A DNA stretch of 64,000 nt from Flagellimonas amphidinii (GTDB taxonomy: Bacteria > Bacteroidota > Bacteroidia > Flavobacteriales > Flavobacteriaceae): positions 1-64,000 of the forward strand of contig NZ_JABFNN010000044.1 in assembly GCF_013090115.1 (NCBI RefSeq). The letters are read 5' to 3'. The notes beneath the pieces are model-generated. The model saw only the letters and a list, made by a program, of their open reading frames with translations, ran no database searches and had not been told where the DNA came from. Position 1 is the stretch's first letter. Every line of letters starts with the position of its first letter. Of the stretch, positions 7,938 through 16,688 are shown one piece after another. A program made the translations under genes and the position numbers.

Positions 7938-8606
7938 ATGTTCAAGAGAGTTTTGGTCATTGAAGATTTGGACAGCATAGGTTATGGTATTGCTGTTATG
8001 CTAAAAAGTGAGTTGAATGTGGAGGAGGTAGTGCTGTCCCATTATTGCAGCGATGCCTACTTAAAATTCATGAAATCCGTGCATGAGCAAAATCCCTTTG
8101 ACCTTCTTATCACCGATCTGTCATTCAATCAAGATTATAGGGAAGACAAAATTGCAAGTGGAAAGCAATTAATAAAAAAAATAAGAACCTTGGGCTTCAA
8201 TACCCCAATAATAGTCTGCTCGGTAGAAGAAAAACCCACAGCAGTAAGAAAGCTTTTTGAAAATCAATCCATTTCCGGTTATGTGGTCAAAGGAAGAAGT
8301 GGGTTGAAGAATCTAATGAAAGCCGTTAAAAATGTGTACAACGGAAACACCTACCTTTCCCCCCAGATTGCCAATGTGTTACAACAAAAAGAAGTTTTTG
8401 AGGTTGAGGACTACGATATAAAACTACTGTCTCATTTGTCCAACGGGTTTACCCAAGATGAAATTGCTCGGTCCTTTAGCCAAAACCACATCTCTCCGTG
8501 TAGCTTAAGCTCAATTGAAAAAAGGTTGAACCGACTAAAGGACGAACTAAGGGCAAAGAACACCATTCAATTGGTAGCCAATGCCAAGGATTTGGGATTA
8601 ATCTGA
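7938..8606 (+). CDS. NarL/LuxR-type response regulator
   Basis: This 222-residue regulator has a receiver domain (about 1-125) with acidic pair Glu9-Asp10, phospho-acceptor Asp60 (LLITD) and Lys in VVKGRS. The C-terminal helix-turn-helix (about 155-215; LLSHLSNGFTQDEIARSF) is of the GerE/LuxR class, although its recognition helix is unusual. It starts directly after the kinase stop. The next transcript begins with an inverted repeat TTACGG-N4-CCGTAA placed like a class-II activator site relative to the -7 box, so I infer that it activates the operon at 8797 and two other promoters in the window. Confidence 0.9.
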   Translation: MFKRVLVIEDLDSIGYGIAVMLKSELNVEEVVLSHYCSDAYLKFMKSVHEQNPFDLLITDLSFNQDYREDKIASGKQLIKKIRTLGFNTPIIVCSVEEKPTAVRKLFENQSISGYVVKGRSGLKNLMKAVKNVYNGNTYLSPQIANVLQQKEVFEVEDYDIKLLSHLSNGFTQDEIARSFSQNHISPCSLSSIEKRLNRLKDELRAKNTIQLVANAKDLGLI

Positions 8607-8671
8607 CAAATCCCATACCGATGAACGGTTTTTTAAGCGCTTAGCCGATTATCCACATTATCTTTTTCGGA

Positions 8672-8716
8672 TTACGGATTCCCGTAAGGGGAACTTAGCC
8701 ATGGACACTAGGTTTG
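8672..8716 (+). promoter_or_regulatory. Operator-promoter of the envelope operon
   Basis: Inverted repeat TTACGG-ATTC-CCGTAA lies at 8672-8687 and the -7 box TAGGTTTG at 8709-8716. The CCGTAA half starts 27 nt before the -7 box, as at 877-921 and 17688-17732. Transcription would start near 8722 and leave a leader of about 75 nt before the GTG start at 8797. No TTTG-like -33 box is at the usual place; the operator occupies it, as expected for an activated promoter. Confidence 0.75.
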
Positions 8717-8796
8717 TTAGTGAGGTTATTTGATGAAATCAATGGTCAATTGTTTTTACCAAAAAATACCTCGTAAGAACCAAACCAACCACTAAA

Positions 8797-9615
8797 GTGA
8801 ACACTATTAAAAAATACCTTAGGCTATTATCTCTTATTGTAATCAGTACACCTTGGCTGCATGGACAATCTGAACAACCTTATACAGAAGAGACCCGTTT
8901 AGAATTCAGTGAAAATGGTATGGATTGCGGACACCTGCTAGATGGCCCCTCCTACTATATTAAAAAGCTTGAGAACAAATCATTGGACAACATGTTCTCG
9001 CTCTCCAGAGCACAAAAAAAACAGATTGGAGAAGCCAATTACGAACAGATTCTCAAAAAAAATAAACTGCTTAAAGAGTATCCGAACAAAAGAAACATTC
9101 AGCACACCTTTTCCAATTTGATAAGACATGCCAACAGCTCCACAAAGTTCAAGCTTCATGTACTATCATCCTCAGACATCAATGCCTTTACCATGATCGG
9201 GGGGCATATATACCTTACAACAGGGCTATTGTCCTACATTGATTCCATGGATGAACTTGCTTTTATCCTAGGCCATGAAATCGGACACCATGAAAAACTT
9301 CACCTAGAAAGGAAAATAAAAAAAATCATGGCGACCTCAACATTTTTTGGAAAAACCGGGATAGATGAATTTACAAAGATTGCGATAGACCTTAACAACA
9401 AATTCTCCGCTCCTTTTGATCAGATAAATGAGTATGAAGCTGATAAGTATGGTTTTGAACTAGCCAAAAAAGCCGGTTACGACGTAAGCCATTTTGCTGA
9501 TTTTTTTAAAAAACTGGAAAAGAACGAGCGACGTTCCATTCTTGTAAAACTGAATTCCACACACCCTTTTTCAAGTGATAGAAGAAGGTGTTTGGAGAGC
9601 TACATTTCCAACTGA
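8797..9615 (+). CDS. Exported M48-family zinc metalloprotease
   Basis: This 272-residue protein has an N-terminal signal peptide (cleavage probably after HGQ, residue 24). The M48 catalytic signature is HEIGHH (His160, Glu161, His164), with the distal glutamate in NEYEADKYG. The GTG start gives a sensible signal peptide and no in-frame ATG does. The protein should act in the periplasm or at the outer membrane, like BepA/LoiP-type quality-control proteases. It is the first gene of the operon controlled by the 8672 operator. The ABC transporter gene begins 6 bp after its stop. Confidence 0.9.
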   Translation: MNTIKKYLRLLSLIVISTPWLHGQSEQPYTEETRLEFSENGMDCGHLLDGPSYYIKKLENKSLDNMFSLSRAQKKQIGEANYEQILKKNKLLKEYPNKRNIQHTFSNLIRHANSSTKFKLHVLSSSDINAFTMIGGHIYLTTGLLSYIDSMDELAFILGHEIGHHEKLHLERKIKKIMATSTFFGKTGIDEFTKIAIDLNNKFSAPFDQINEYEADKYGFELAKKAGYDVSHFADFFKKLEKNERRSILVKLNSTHPFSSDRRRCLESYISN

Positions 9616-9621
9616 ACCACT

Positions 9622-11382
9622 ATGAAAGCACAAGACCTATCCATTCAGGCCATTGGGATAACCAAAAAATATCCAAAAAATAAGATTGGTCTACAACCCA
9701 TGTCCCTGGAAATAAAACCTAAAAGTTTTGTAGCCCTGATGGGGCCTTCAGGTTGTGGAAAATCTACTTTGCTCAAATGTTTGAACGGCGACAATCCAGC
9801 AACTTCTGGTGAAGTTTACATTAATGGCTTATCGCTAATTGATCACTATGATCAAGTCAAAAAAAGTATCGGATATGTTCCCCAAGATGATATTATCCAT
9901 AGGGAACTGAGTGTCTATAAAACACTTTTTTATGCCGCTAAGCTTCGATTACCCGATGGAACTTCAAATGAAGAAATTGACCATCGTATCAATAAAGTCT
10001 TGAAAAGCCTGAAACTGGACCAACATGATCAAGGCAATCAAAAAGGCCAAAAAGACATCAAGTATAAAAAAGTAAAGGAATTATCAGGTGGTCAAAGAAA
10101 AAGAATCTCAATTGCCGTTGAGCTGTTAACGGAACCTTCCATACTGTTTTTGGATGAACCCACTTCTCCTTTGGATCCGGAAACCATTGATAGTTTTCTT
10201 AAAAGTTTAAGGGATTTGGCCAAAGAAGGTACCTCCATTATCATGGTAACACACAAGCCTGAGGACCTTAATTACGTAGATGAAGTAGTCTTTTTGGGTG
10301 TAAAAGGGCATTTGGTCTACAAAGGACTTCCCAATAAAATCACTGAACATTTTAATGTAGACAGTATTATTGAAGTGTACAGTAAAATGAGTGACCTTGA
10401 AGAGGTCAAAAAAAACTATCTCCCTCCCAAGGAAGGTTCTCATTTGTTGGACTTGAATCCAAAATGGAATAAAAGCAGACCGGATTCCAGTTTTCAACAA
10501 TTGTACTGGTTAGCAAAAAGATACTTGAACATCAAGCTTAACGATTATAGCAATTTGTTGTTGTTGCTACTGCAACCCATAATCATAGGTGGTTTGGTCA
10601 GTCTTGTTTTTAGCGAGTTTCGAATAGGGGTTATTTTTTTAACCGCTATTTCGGCCATATGGTTTGGTGTAAGCAACTCAGCCAAGGAAATTGTAAGCGA
10701 ACTTCCCATTTATAAAAGGGAACGAATGTACAATTTAAATATTAACACGTACATCATTTCAAAATTGCTCATACTGTCGCTGATTGCATTAATACAGATT
10801 TTAGTTTTTGTAGTCATTATTCACCTCAATTTTAAGGTGAATGCCATATCGGAATTTCCAGAAACCTATTTAAGGCCTTTTTGGGAAAGTGTTGGTTTCC
10901 TTTTCATGGTTTCCTGCTCGGCCACTTTAATTGGATTGTTTTTGTCTTCCTATTTCAGTACTACCGAAAAGGTCATGACCGTGGTACCCATAACGCTTAT
11001 GCCCCAAATTATGCTAGCCGGGGTAATGACAAAATTGGATACTCGTCTTATTGAAATTTTAAGCTTCTTTACTTTGGGAAGATGGGGAACAGAAGGTTTT
11101 TCCAGATTACAGGACAACTATTTTGATTCTGAATCCATGGAGGTTAAAAGTGTTCTGATACCCGAATTCAATCCAGATGGATACCATAAAAATGACTGCA
11201 AGTGTGAAGCTGCAAGTGCCCTTGATCAACTAGGGCTTTATGACGACAGTCTTATTGATAAGGGCATCCTAATCGGAAAAGCTTTTAACAATTTGACCGC
11301 CAATGCGCTAGCCATACTGGTTCTAAGTGTTATTATGTATTTGCTGATTTTTATTTCACTGAATAAAAAAGATAGCATATGA
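9622..11382 (+). CDS. ABC-2 type transporter, ATPase and permease in one chain
   Basis: This 586-residue half-transporter resembles the ABCG group. The ATPase comes first, with Walker A GPSGCGKST (41-49), signature LSGGQ (154-158) and Walker B ILFLDEP (174-180). An ABC-2 membrane domain follows, with about six helices (first near 315-345, last near 560-582). A Cys/Asp-rich loop before the last helix (around CKCEAAS) probably faces the periplasm. Such pumps export lipids, polymers or hydrophobic compounds. The substrate cannot be read here, but all neighbours are exported, so an envelope component is likely. The stop overlaps the next ATG by 4 bp. Confidence 0.9.
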   Translation: MKAQDLSIQAIGITKKYPKNKIGLQPMSLEIKPKSFVALMGPSGCGKSTLLKCLNGDNPATSGEVYINGLSLIDHYDQVKKSIGYVPQDDIIHRELSVYKTLFYAAKLRLPDGTSNEEIDHRINKVLKSLKLDQHDQGNQKGQKDIKYKKVKELSGGQRKRISIAVELLTEPSILFLDEPTSPLDPETIDSFLKSLRDLAKEGTSIIMVTHKPEDLNYVDEVVFLGVKGHLVYKGLPNKITEHFNVDSIIEVYSKMSDLEEVKKNYLPPKEGSHLLDLNPKWNKSRPDSSFQQLYWLAKRYLNIKLNDYSNLLLLLLQPIIIGGLVSLVFSEFRIGVIFLTAISAIWFGVSNSAKEIVSELPIYKRERMYNLNINTYIISKLLILSLIALIQILVFVVIIHLNFKVNAISEFPETYLRPFWESVGFLFMVSCSATLIGLFLSSYFSTTEKVMTVVPITLMPQIMLAGVMTKLDTRLIEILSFFTLGRWGTEGFSRLQDNYFDSESMEVKSVLIPEFNPDGYHKNDCKCEAASALDQLGLYDDSLIDKGILIGKAFNNLTANALAILVLSVIMYLLIFISLNKKDSI

Positions 11383-12365
11383 AAAAGTCTATGCTCTTCA
11401 TTTTCATATGCGCTCTTTTTGGCTACTCCTGTAGTGTTGCCGAACCTATTTTCATCTCTAACAGTAGCTTGGAATTTAAAGGGGTGGACAATTCCGATTT
11501 CCTTTTTACGGTTGACGCTAATGTCTATAATCCATCTGGCTATAAATACCAACTAAAAGAACTTTCCTTCTACATTACATATGACAAAGAGAAGGTTGGG
11601 AGCGGAAAACTTACCGCTCCCCAACAGGTAAATGCAAAAGATACCATTGCGCTTCCCTTTTTCTGCAATCTTGACCTTTCCCAATTGCAGAAAAAACACG
11701 AACAAATTTTATCTCAAGACACTTCTAATTTCATTTTCGTAGGCGAAGCATTTGCTGTGCATCCCCTAAAAAAAATAAGAAAGGGGTTTGAAATGAAAAT
11801 TCCATACAACGCCAAAAGTTTCATTGCGGACAACATTTTAAGTCATGATTTGGTGTTAAGCCAAATGGAGGTGGAGAAAATCAATCCATTTACGTGGGGC
11901 AACCCCACAAAATCAAGCTTTCGGCTTAAGGTTCAAATCTATAATAAGCAACCTTTCGATTTTAAAATTAAGCATATTGAACTTTCATTGAAGTCCAAAC
12001 AAACGGACAAAGCTGTTCTGCATGGTATTCTTGATACTATCATTGATGCTCCAAGTCATAAAACAGTCAAAATACCTCTTAATGTTGAATCAAACAATTT
12101 GAATCTGCTTCAAGATTTAGGAAATTTCTTTTGGGGTGAAAACAATACAAAATATATCGGTTCTGGATTCATAGTCATAAATATTAAAGGTTATGATTTC
12201 CAAATTCCATTTACCAAAGAATTTGATGCTCCTTTAAACTCTTTTGGCAGTACAGAAACGCTAATCAGAAGTAATAGCACTAATGGATTTTCCTATCTAG
12301 AGAATATGTCTAGGACTTTCCAGCTAAAATCAAACCACACTATTAAACCAACCAATAGCTACTAA
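11379..12365 (+). CDS. LEA type-2 (WHy-like) lipoprotein
   Basis: This 328-residue lipoprotein has a lipobox FGYSC (Cys18). Two beta-rich modules follow (about 25-130 and 165-290). Each has the LEA14/WHy pattern of a hydrophobic strand, an Asn-Pro turn (VDANVYNPSGYKYQLKEL; LKVQIYNKQPFDFKIKHI) and a Gly-rich strand. LEA2 proteins are found in desiccation and stress responses and in some envelope-transport lipoproteins. Start overlap with the ABC gene indicates translational coupling, so it may be the outer-membrane or periplasmic partner of the pump. Confidence 0.75.
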   Translation: MKKSMLFIFICALFGYSCSVAEPIFISNSSLEFKGVDNSDFLFTVDANVYNPSGYKYQLKELSFYITYDKEKVGSGKLTAPQQVNAKDTIALPFFCNLDLSQLQKKHEQILSQDTSNFIFVGEAFAVHPLKKIRKGFEMKIPYNAKSFIADNILSHDLVLSQMEVEKINPFTWGNPTKSSFRLKVQIYNKQPFDFKIKHIELSLKSKQTDKAVLHGILDTIIDAPSHKTVKIPLNVESNNLNLLQDLGNFFWGENNTKYIGSGFIVINIKGYDFQIPFTKEFDAPLNSFGSTETLIRSNSTNGFSYLENMSRTFQLKSNHTIKPTNSY

Positions 12366-12366
12366 A

Positions 12367-13302
12367 ATGAAATCTAAAAGGAAAAGAAAAAAAAGGGTTC
12401 CTATTCTCATACTATTAAGTGTTATGCTGGTACTTATAGGGGGGTACTTCTATTTTTCCATCACTAACAGCGTAGAAGCACTTGCACTGGCACGAGAAGG
12501 CAAAAATTGGGGCTTTATTGACAAGGAAGGCCAAAAAATCATCCCTTTTAAATACGAAATGGCCTGGAAAATGTCTGAAGGCTTAGCTCTAGTAAAAAAA
12601 GATGGCAAGTGGGGGTTCATAGACAAAGCTGATGACATAAAAATCCCAATGGTATACGAAGATGCCCAACCTTTTTCTGATAGTCTGGCCGCTGTAAAGC
12701 TCAATGGTAAATGGGGATTTATAAACCATGATGCTGATATGATCATAGAAGCAACGTATGACGAGGCCATATCATTTACCGAGAAGCTAGCACCAGTGAA
12801 AAAGGGAAATAAATGGGGGTTCATCAACAAATCAGGAGAGGTCGTTATTCCATTTAAATATACCAGTGCCTACTTATTCTCCGAAAAACTTGCTCCGGTG
12901 GGTGTCAACGGGCGTGAAGGCTTTATCAATCAAGATAACATCATGGTGGTTCCTCCCCATTTTGATTTCGCCCTTCCTTTTGCCGAAGGTTTGGCTCCTG
13001 TAAATAAAGATGGAAAGTGGGGTTTTATTGCAAAAAACGGTAAAGTTATCGTTGAACCTCGATATGAACAAACCTGGGGTTTTTCTGAAGATCTGGCTCC
13101 CGTAAAAGTAGATGGCAAATGGGGTTATATAAATAGAAAAGGTGAAGAGGTTATAGCTCCAATATATGAAGATGCCTTCGTTTTTTTAAACGGATTGGCC
13201 CCTGTAAAAGTAGATGGTCAACAAGGATTTATAAATAAAGAACAAGAAATCATAATAAAGTTCAAATACGATTATGTAGATGCTTTTTATGATATCGATT
13301 AA
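12367..13302 (+). CDS. Membrane-anchored WG-repeat protein
   Basis: This 311-residue protein has a basic N-terminus, one membrane helix (about 12-32), and eight WG beta repeats of about 33 residues. Each repeat has a core such as GKWGFIDK followed by I-P--Y--A--FSE-LAPVK; repeats 5 and 8 have EG or QG in place of WG. WG repeats probably build a superhelix for protein contacts in the periplasm. The preceding stop and this ATG are 1 bp apart. It may act as a scaffold for the other operon products. Confidence 0.85.
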   Translation: MKSKRKRKKRVPILILLSVMLVLIGGYFYFSITNSVEALALAREGKNWGFIDKEGQKIIPFKYEMAWKMSEGLALVKKDGKWGFIDKADDIKIPMVYEDAQPFSDSLAAVKLNGKWGFINHDADMIIEATYDEAISFTEKLAPVKKGNKWGFINKSGEVVIPFKYTSAYLFSEKLAPVGVNGREGFINQDNIMVVPPHFDFALPFAEGLAPVNKDGKWGFIAKNGKVIVEPRYEQTWGFSEDLAPVKVDGKWGYINRKGEEVIAPIYEDAFVFLNGLAPVKVDGQQGFINKEQEIIIKFKYDYVDAFYDID

Positions 13303-13332
13303 AAAATAAACTTAGTTAAAAACCCTCCAAAA

Positions 13333-14199
13333 ATGAAACACATGAAAATGAAAAAGTACTTGTTTGTCATCCTCTTGGCCTCATCATGGATTTATGGTCA
13401 AGAATCAACAATCGGACTTCAATCTATAACTTCTTACAATCCTACGAAAGACTATGTCGAAGCTGAATTGATTTTTCAGAAAATTAAAGAAATCCTGGTT
13501 AATTCAAGAAACTTTGAAGTCTTGGATAGAGAAAGTTTAGGTATTGTTTTAACAGAGCAAGAAATTCAAAAACAAATCACTTCCATAAATGCAAAAGTTG
13601 TAGATCAAGGTAAAATTGCCGGAGCTCAATATATTATTGGTGGTAAACTAATTGGACTGGAATATAAAAAGGCCATAAACCTTCTCCAAAAATCAAAAGT
13701 TGCGGGTCAAACACTTCAACGTGCAGTATTCAGCTTCTCAGTCGACATTCTTGATACGGAAAGTTCAAAAACCTTAGAAACCAAAACCTTCAAAGTAGGA
13801 ACTCTAAACACCAAATCCATTGGTGGTTTAACAAAAATTGAAGCTTTTCAAGCGGCTTTAAAAGCTTTGACCAAAGATTTAGAAAAATTTTTGAACAAAT
13901 TTATCGCAAAATCGGTCGCAATTGTTTCCATCGAAGAAGAAAAAGGTGGAGCCGCCAAGAAAATCTTACTCAATACCGGTGAAGCCAATGGCGCAAAAAA
14001 GAATGATAAACTAGGTATTTACGAATTGTCCACAGTAACCATTGGCAACAAACAAACCCAGCGTGAAAAATGGGTGGCGGATGTGAAAATTGAAGCTATA
14101 GAGGGAGAGGAATTATCCACCGCCATGGTTGTAAAGGGTGGTAAAGAACTTTTAGACAAGTTCAACTCCCAGAAAACATTAATCTGTAAATCTAAATAG
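13333..14199 (+). CDS. Exported CsgG-like protein
   Basis: This 288-residue protein has a signal peptide (MKMKKYLFVILLASSWIYGQ; ATG at 13333, or in-frame ATGs at 13342 and 13348). A domain with the CsgG/TolB-N/LpoB pattern follows: a strand, helix FQKIKEILVNSRNFEVLDRES, then AGAQYIIGGKLIGLEYKK and a strand-rich C-terminus. CsgG relatives include the curli secretion pore and FlgT/FlgO-like flagellar envelope proteins. There is no lipobox. A paralogue is encoded at 16689 in the same operon. The next gene starts 1 bp after this stop. Confidence 0.75.
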   Translation: MKHMKMKKYLFVILLASSWIYGQESTIGLQSITSYNPTKDYVEAELIFQKIKEILVNSRNFEVLDRESLGIVLTEQEIQKQITSINAKVVDQGKIAGAQYIIGGKLIGLEYKKAINLLQKSKVAGQTLQRAVFSFSVDILDTESSKTLETKTFKVGTLNTKSIGGLTKIEAFQAALKALTKDLEKFLNKFIAKSVAIVSIEEEKGGAAKKILLNTGEANGAKKNDKLGIYELSTVTIGNKQTQREKWVADVKIEAIEGEELSTAMVVKGGKELLDKFNSQKTLICKSK

Positions 14200-14200
14200 G

Positions 14201-14653
14201 ATGAAAAAACTGATTGTACTCCAATTTATGTTTTTGATGGCGTGCGGTAGTAACAAACATGCTGATTTTGACTCTGCACAAGTGAATTATGTTTCTAACG
14301 ATAAGTTGGAATCTATTACTGTGAACAGCACAGATAGTGGCGAAAACCAAGAAGAAGCTATTTACAATGCAAAGAAGCTGGCTTTTCAAAATCTGTTCTT
14401 TAGGGGCATTTCCAATTCTCCATTCAACAAACCGCTAATAAGCATCAATGAACAAGCAGCTTTCAAAAAGCATAAGACTTATCTAAACGCTTTTTATTCC
14501 AAACGTATGGGAACTTTTATTACCAATTCCCATGAATCCATCTCAAAAGTCAGGGGAGGTAGAAGATTGGCCAAAGTGAACATGACCATTAACATGTTGG
14601 CATTACGAAAAGATTTAGAAGAACATCAAGTGATTAAAAAATTTGGATTATGA
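14201..14653 (+). CDS. Small lipoprotein, LPP20/FlgP-like pattern
   Basis: This 150-residue protein has a lipobox (FLMACG, Cys15). The central GENQEEAIYNAKKLAFQNLF motif resembles the 'G---EEA---A---A---L' helix of LPP20/FlgP and FlgT N-terminal domains. The assignment is from motif pattern only. The end overlaps the next gene's ATG by 4 bp, indicating coupling. A lipoprotein of this kind between two CsgG-like genes recalls the FlgO/FlgP/FlgT group of envelope ring proteins, but no flagellar genes are present. Confidence 0.6.
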   Translation: MKKLIVLQFMFLMACGSNKHADFDSAQVNYVSNDKLESITVNSTDSGENQEEAIYNAKKLAFQNLFFRGISNSPFNKPLISINEQAAFKKHKTYLNAFYSKRMGTFITNSHESISKVRGGRRLAKVNMTINMLALRKDLEEHQVIKKFGL

Positions 14654-15585
14654 AACCCACCCGAATAACAATTAAAATCCTTTTATTCTGCATTGTATCA
14701 TTCGCAACTACTTTGCAAATAAATGCTCAAAAAGATTGCCATGAGGTAAATACTGTGCAACCAAGCATAATGGTACTGCCTCGTACCGTAAAGGGAGAAG
14801 ATTTAAGGACCATTATGGACGAACAACCTGAGATTCGCGTTGCCATTTCAAAGGTAAAACAGGCTTTTGACAATAGAGGCTACACCACTTTGGATTTTGA
14901 GACTACTTTAAAGGCTCTTATAAGAGATGAAACCGTAACAAAGGACTCCCAAACCGAATTTAAAAACAGGATTTTTAGAAACATTCCAGCAGATATTGTT
15001 GTGGAGATAGATGTGATTATCAGTAAAATTATGGTTAGGGGAAAGGAAAATCATAGAGCCACACTTATTCTGGAAGCCAACGTTACGGATAATGGAAACT
15101 CAATGGCCAGTGTTCCTATTGAAGGCAATCTATTCTATACTCCAGACAAAATTCTGTTGATAGGCTCGGCATTAAAAAAGGAAAACGACAATAATGAGCT
15201 TCTCCTAGATGAGTTCCTAAGAAAAATGAACGAAAAGTGGGCAGAAATGAGGGAAAAAGGGAAGACCGTCAAAATGGAATTCAGTCTATCTGAAGACGCA
15301 GGAATTACCATGGATGACGATGTTCCATCCAAAGGCGAAAAACTAAAATACGTTATAGAAGATTGGTTGGAAGAAACTGCTTATAAGAACTATTATGCAA
15401 TCACTTTCGTTACCGCCGCCAAACTCATGGTAGAAGATTACAGGTACCCTGTTCGCGACCCTAAGAACTGTTCCAACATGACAGCCAGAAAAATCGAAAG
15501 AAAACTAGATCGTTTTTTTGACAAAATAGATATCCCGGTAAAATTTAATAACAGCCGGGGAACCATCTACATCACCATTTTATAA
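14650..15585 (+). CDS. Exported DUF6175-like protein
   Basis: This 311-residue protein has a signal peptide (cleavage near INAQ). The start of the mature protein, PSIMVLPRTVKGEDLR, followed by a helix and a GYTTLDFETTLKAL stretch, resembles the Bacteroidota family I know as DUF6175. Function is unknown. The fold is probably alpha/beta like the neighbouring CsgG-type proteins. It sits in the middle of the operon and overlaps the previous gene by 4 bp. Confidence 0.65.
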   Translation: MKPTRITIKILLFCIVSFATTLQINAQKDCHEVNTVQPSIMVLPRTVKGEDLRTIMDEQPEIRVAISKVKQAFDNRGYTTLDFETTLKALIRDETVTKDSQTEFKNRIFRNIPADIVVEIDVIISKIMVRGKENHRATLILEANVTDNGNSMASVPIEGNLFYTPDKILLIGSALKKENDNNELLLDEFLRKMNEKWAEMREKGKTVKMEFSLSEDAGITMDDDVPSKGEKLKYVIEDWLEETAYKNYYAITFVTAAKLMVEDYRYPVRDPKNCSNMTARKIERKLDRFFDKIDIPVKFNNSRGTIYITIL

Positions 15586-15594
15586 ACAACTATT

Positions 15595-16653
15595 ATGAAA
15601 ACTAAAATATTCCTATCCGGGCTATTGATACTAACATTTTTTCATAAAATCAATGCCCACAAAAGCAGTGAAGCAGAAGATAATCTGAACATCTCAGTAG
15701 TTGTTCCGGCACAGATGGATGGACTCACCAATGGACAACTATCCAAGCTCAAAACCAAATTGCTCCGAATGGTCAGCAATTATGGTATTGCTGGCGAAGG
15801 CTTTACAGATAAATTCATTTTGTATCCAAAGTATGAAATTTATGACCATAAAGTGGTAGAGGGGCTACAAAACGTACACGTAATTGATGTAGAACTCAAC
15901 CTTATTGTAAAAGAGGTCAGAACAGGAAACGTATACAGTGTTTATAGTAAAGAAATCACCGGAGATGGTTATTCCAAAAAGGAAGCAATAAACCAGAGTA
16001 TTTCACAAATAAAAACCAGAGGTGAGGACATCAAAACATTTTTGCAAAATGCCAAAACCAAAATTCTGGAGTATTATCGTTCCAATTGCGATAGACTATA
16101 TAACGAAGCCAGTACTATGGTCAAACAAAAGAGGTATAACGAAGCTATAGCACTTTTATATCCAGTACCCAAAGAAGTAGGAGGCGAATGCTACGAAAAA
16201 ATCCAAAGAAAATTAGATGAAGCCTATGATGGCTACCTTAACAAAACTTGTGAAAAAAACTTGGTAAGAGCTAAAGCTGAAATTTCCAAAAACAATAATA
16301 AGACTGCACTTGAAATTTTAGGATCTATTGAAACTGAGTCTAATTGCCATTCTTCTGCCGTACAGTTAAAGGCAAAGATAGAGGCCAAAACAAAAAAATC
16401 ACCGCAAACCAATAACACCCAGGCAGCTTCAACATCAGAAAACACTGAAAATGTGGATACTTCTGAAACAACCGGAGGCGTAACTGTAAAACACCAAGAA
16501 TCTCCACCCCCAACAACTCAAAAACCAACAAAACCCGAACCGAAAAAAACCTCCAAGGCACAGCGAAGAAAGAAAATGGGAGCCATTGCGCAATCTGAAT
16601 TTAAACGCACCAGGCACCAGGGCGAAATTGACAGAGCTATACAGGAGGGATGA
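15595..16653 (+). CDS. Exported protein with TPR-like region and disordered tail
   Basis: This 352-residue protein has a signal peptide ending near INAH. An alpha/beta N-terminal domain (30-165) has the motif GYSKKEAINQSISQI, similar to the 'EEA' helix in the 14201 product. A helical, Cys-containing region (about 165-265; YNEASTMVKQKRYNEAIALL) looks like TPR repeats, and a Ser/Thr/Pro-rich linker leads to a basic C-terminus (KAQRRKKMG). I do not recognise the family. The gene lies in the envelope operon, 9 bp after the previous stop. Confidence 0.65.
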   Translation: MKTKIFLSGLLILTFFHKINAHKSSEAEDNLNISVVVPAQMDGLTNGQLSKLKTKLLRMVSNYGIAGEGFTDKFILYPKYEIYDHKVVEGLQNVHVIDVELNLIVKEVRTGNVYSVYSKEITGDGYSKKEAINQSISQIKTRGEDIKTFLQNAKTKILEYYRSNCDRLYNEASTMVKQKRYNEAIALLYPVPKEVGGECYEKIQRKLDEAYDGYLNKTCEKNLVRAKAEISKNNNKTALEILGSIETESNCHSSAVQLKAKIEAKTKKSPQTNNTQAASTSENTENVDTSETTGGVTVKHQESPPPTTQKPTKPEPKKTSKAQRRKKMGAIAQSEFKRTRHQGEIDRAIQEG

Positions 16654-16688
16654 TTTCCTTCTAATCCTTAAACAAGAAAAATGTTAAC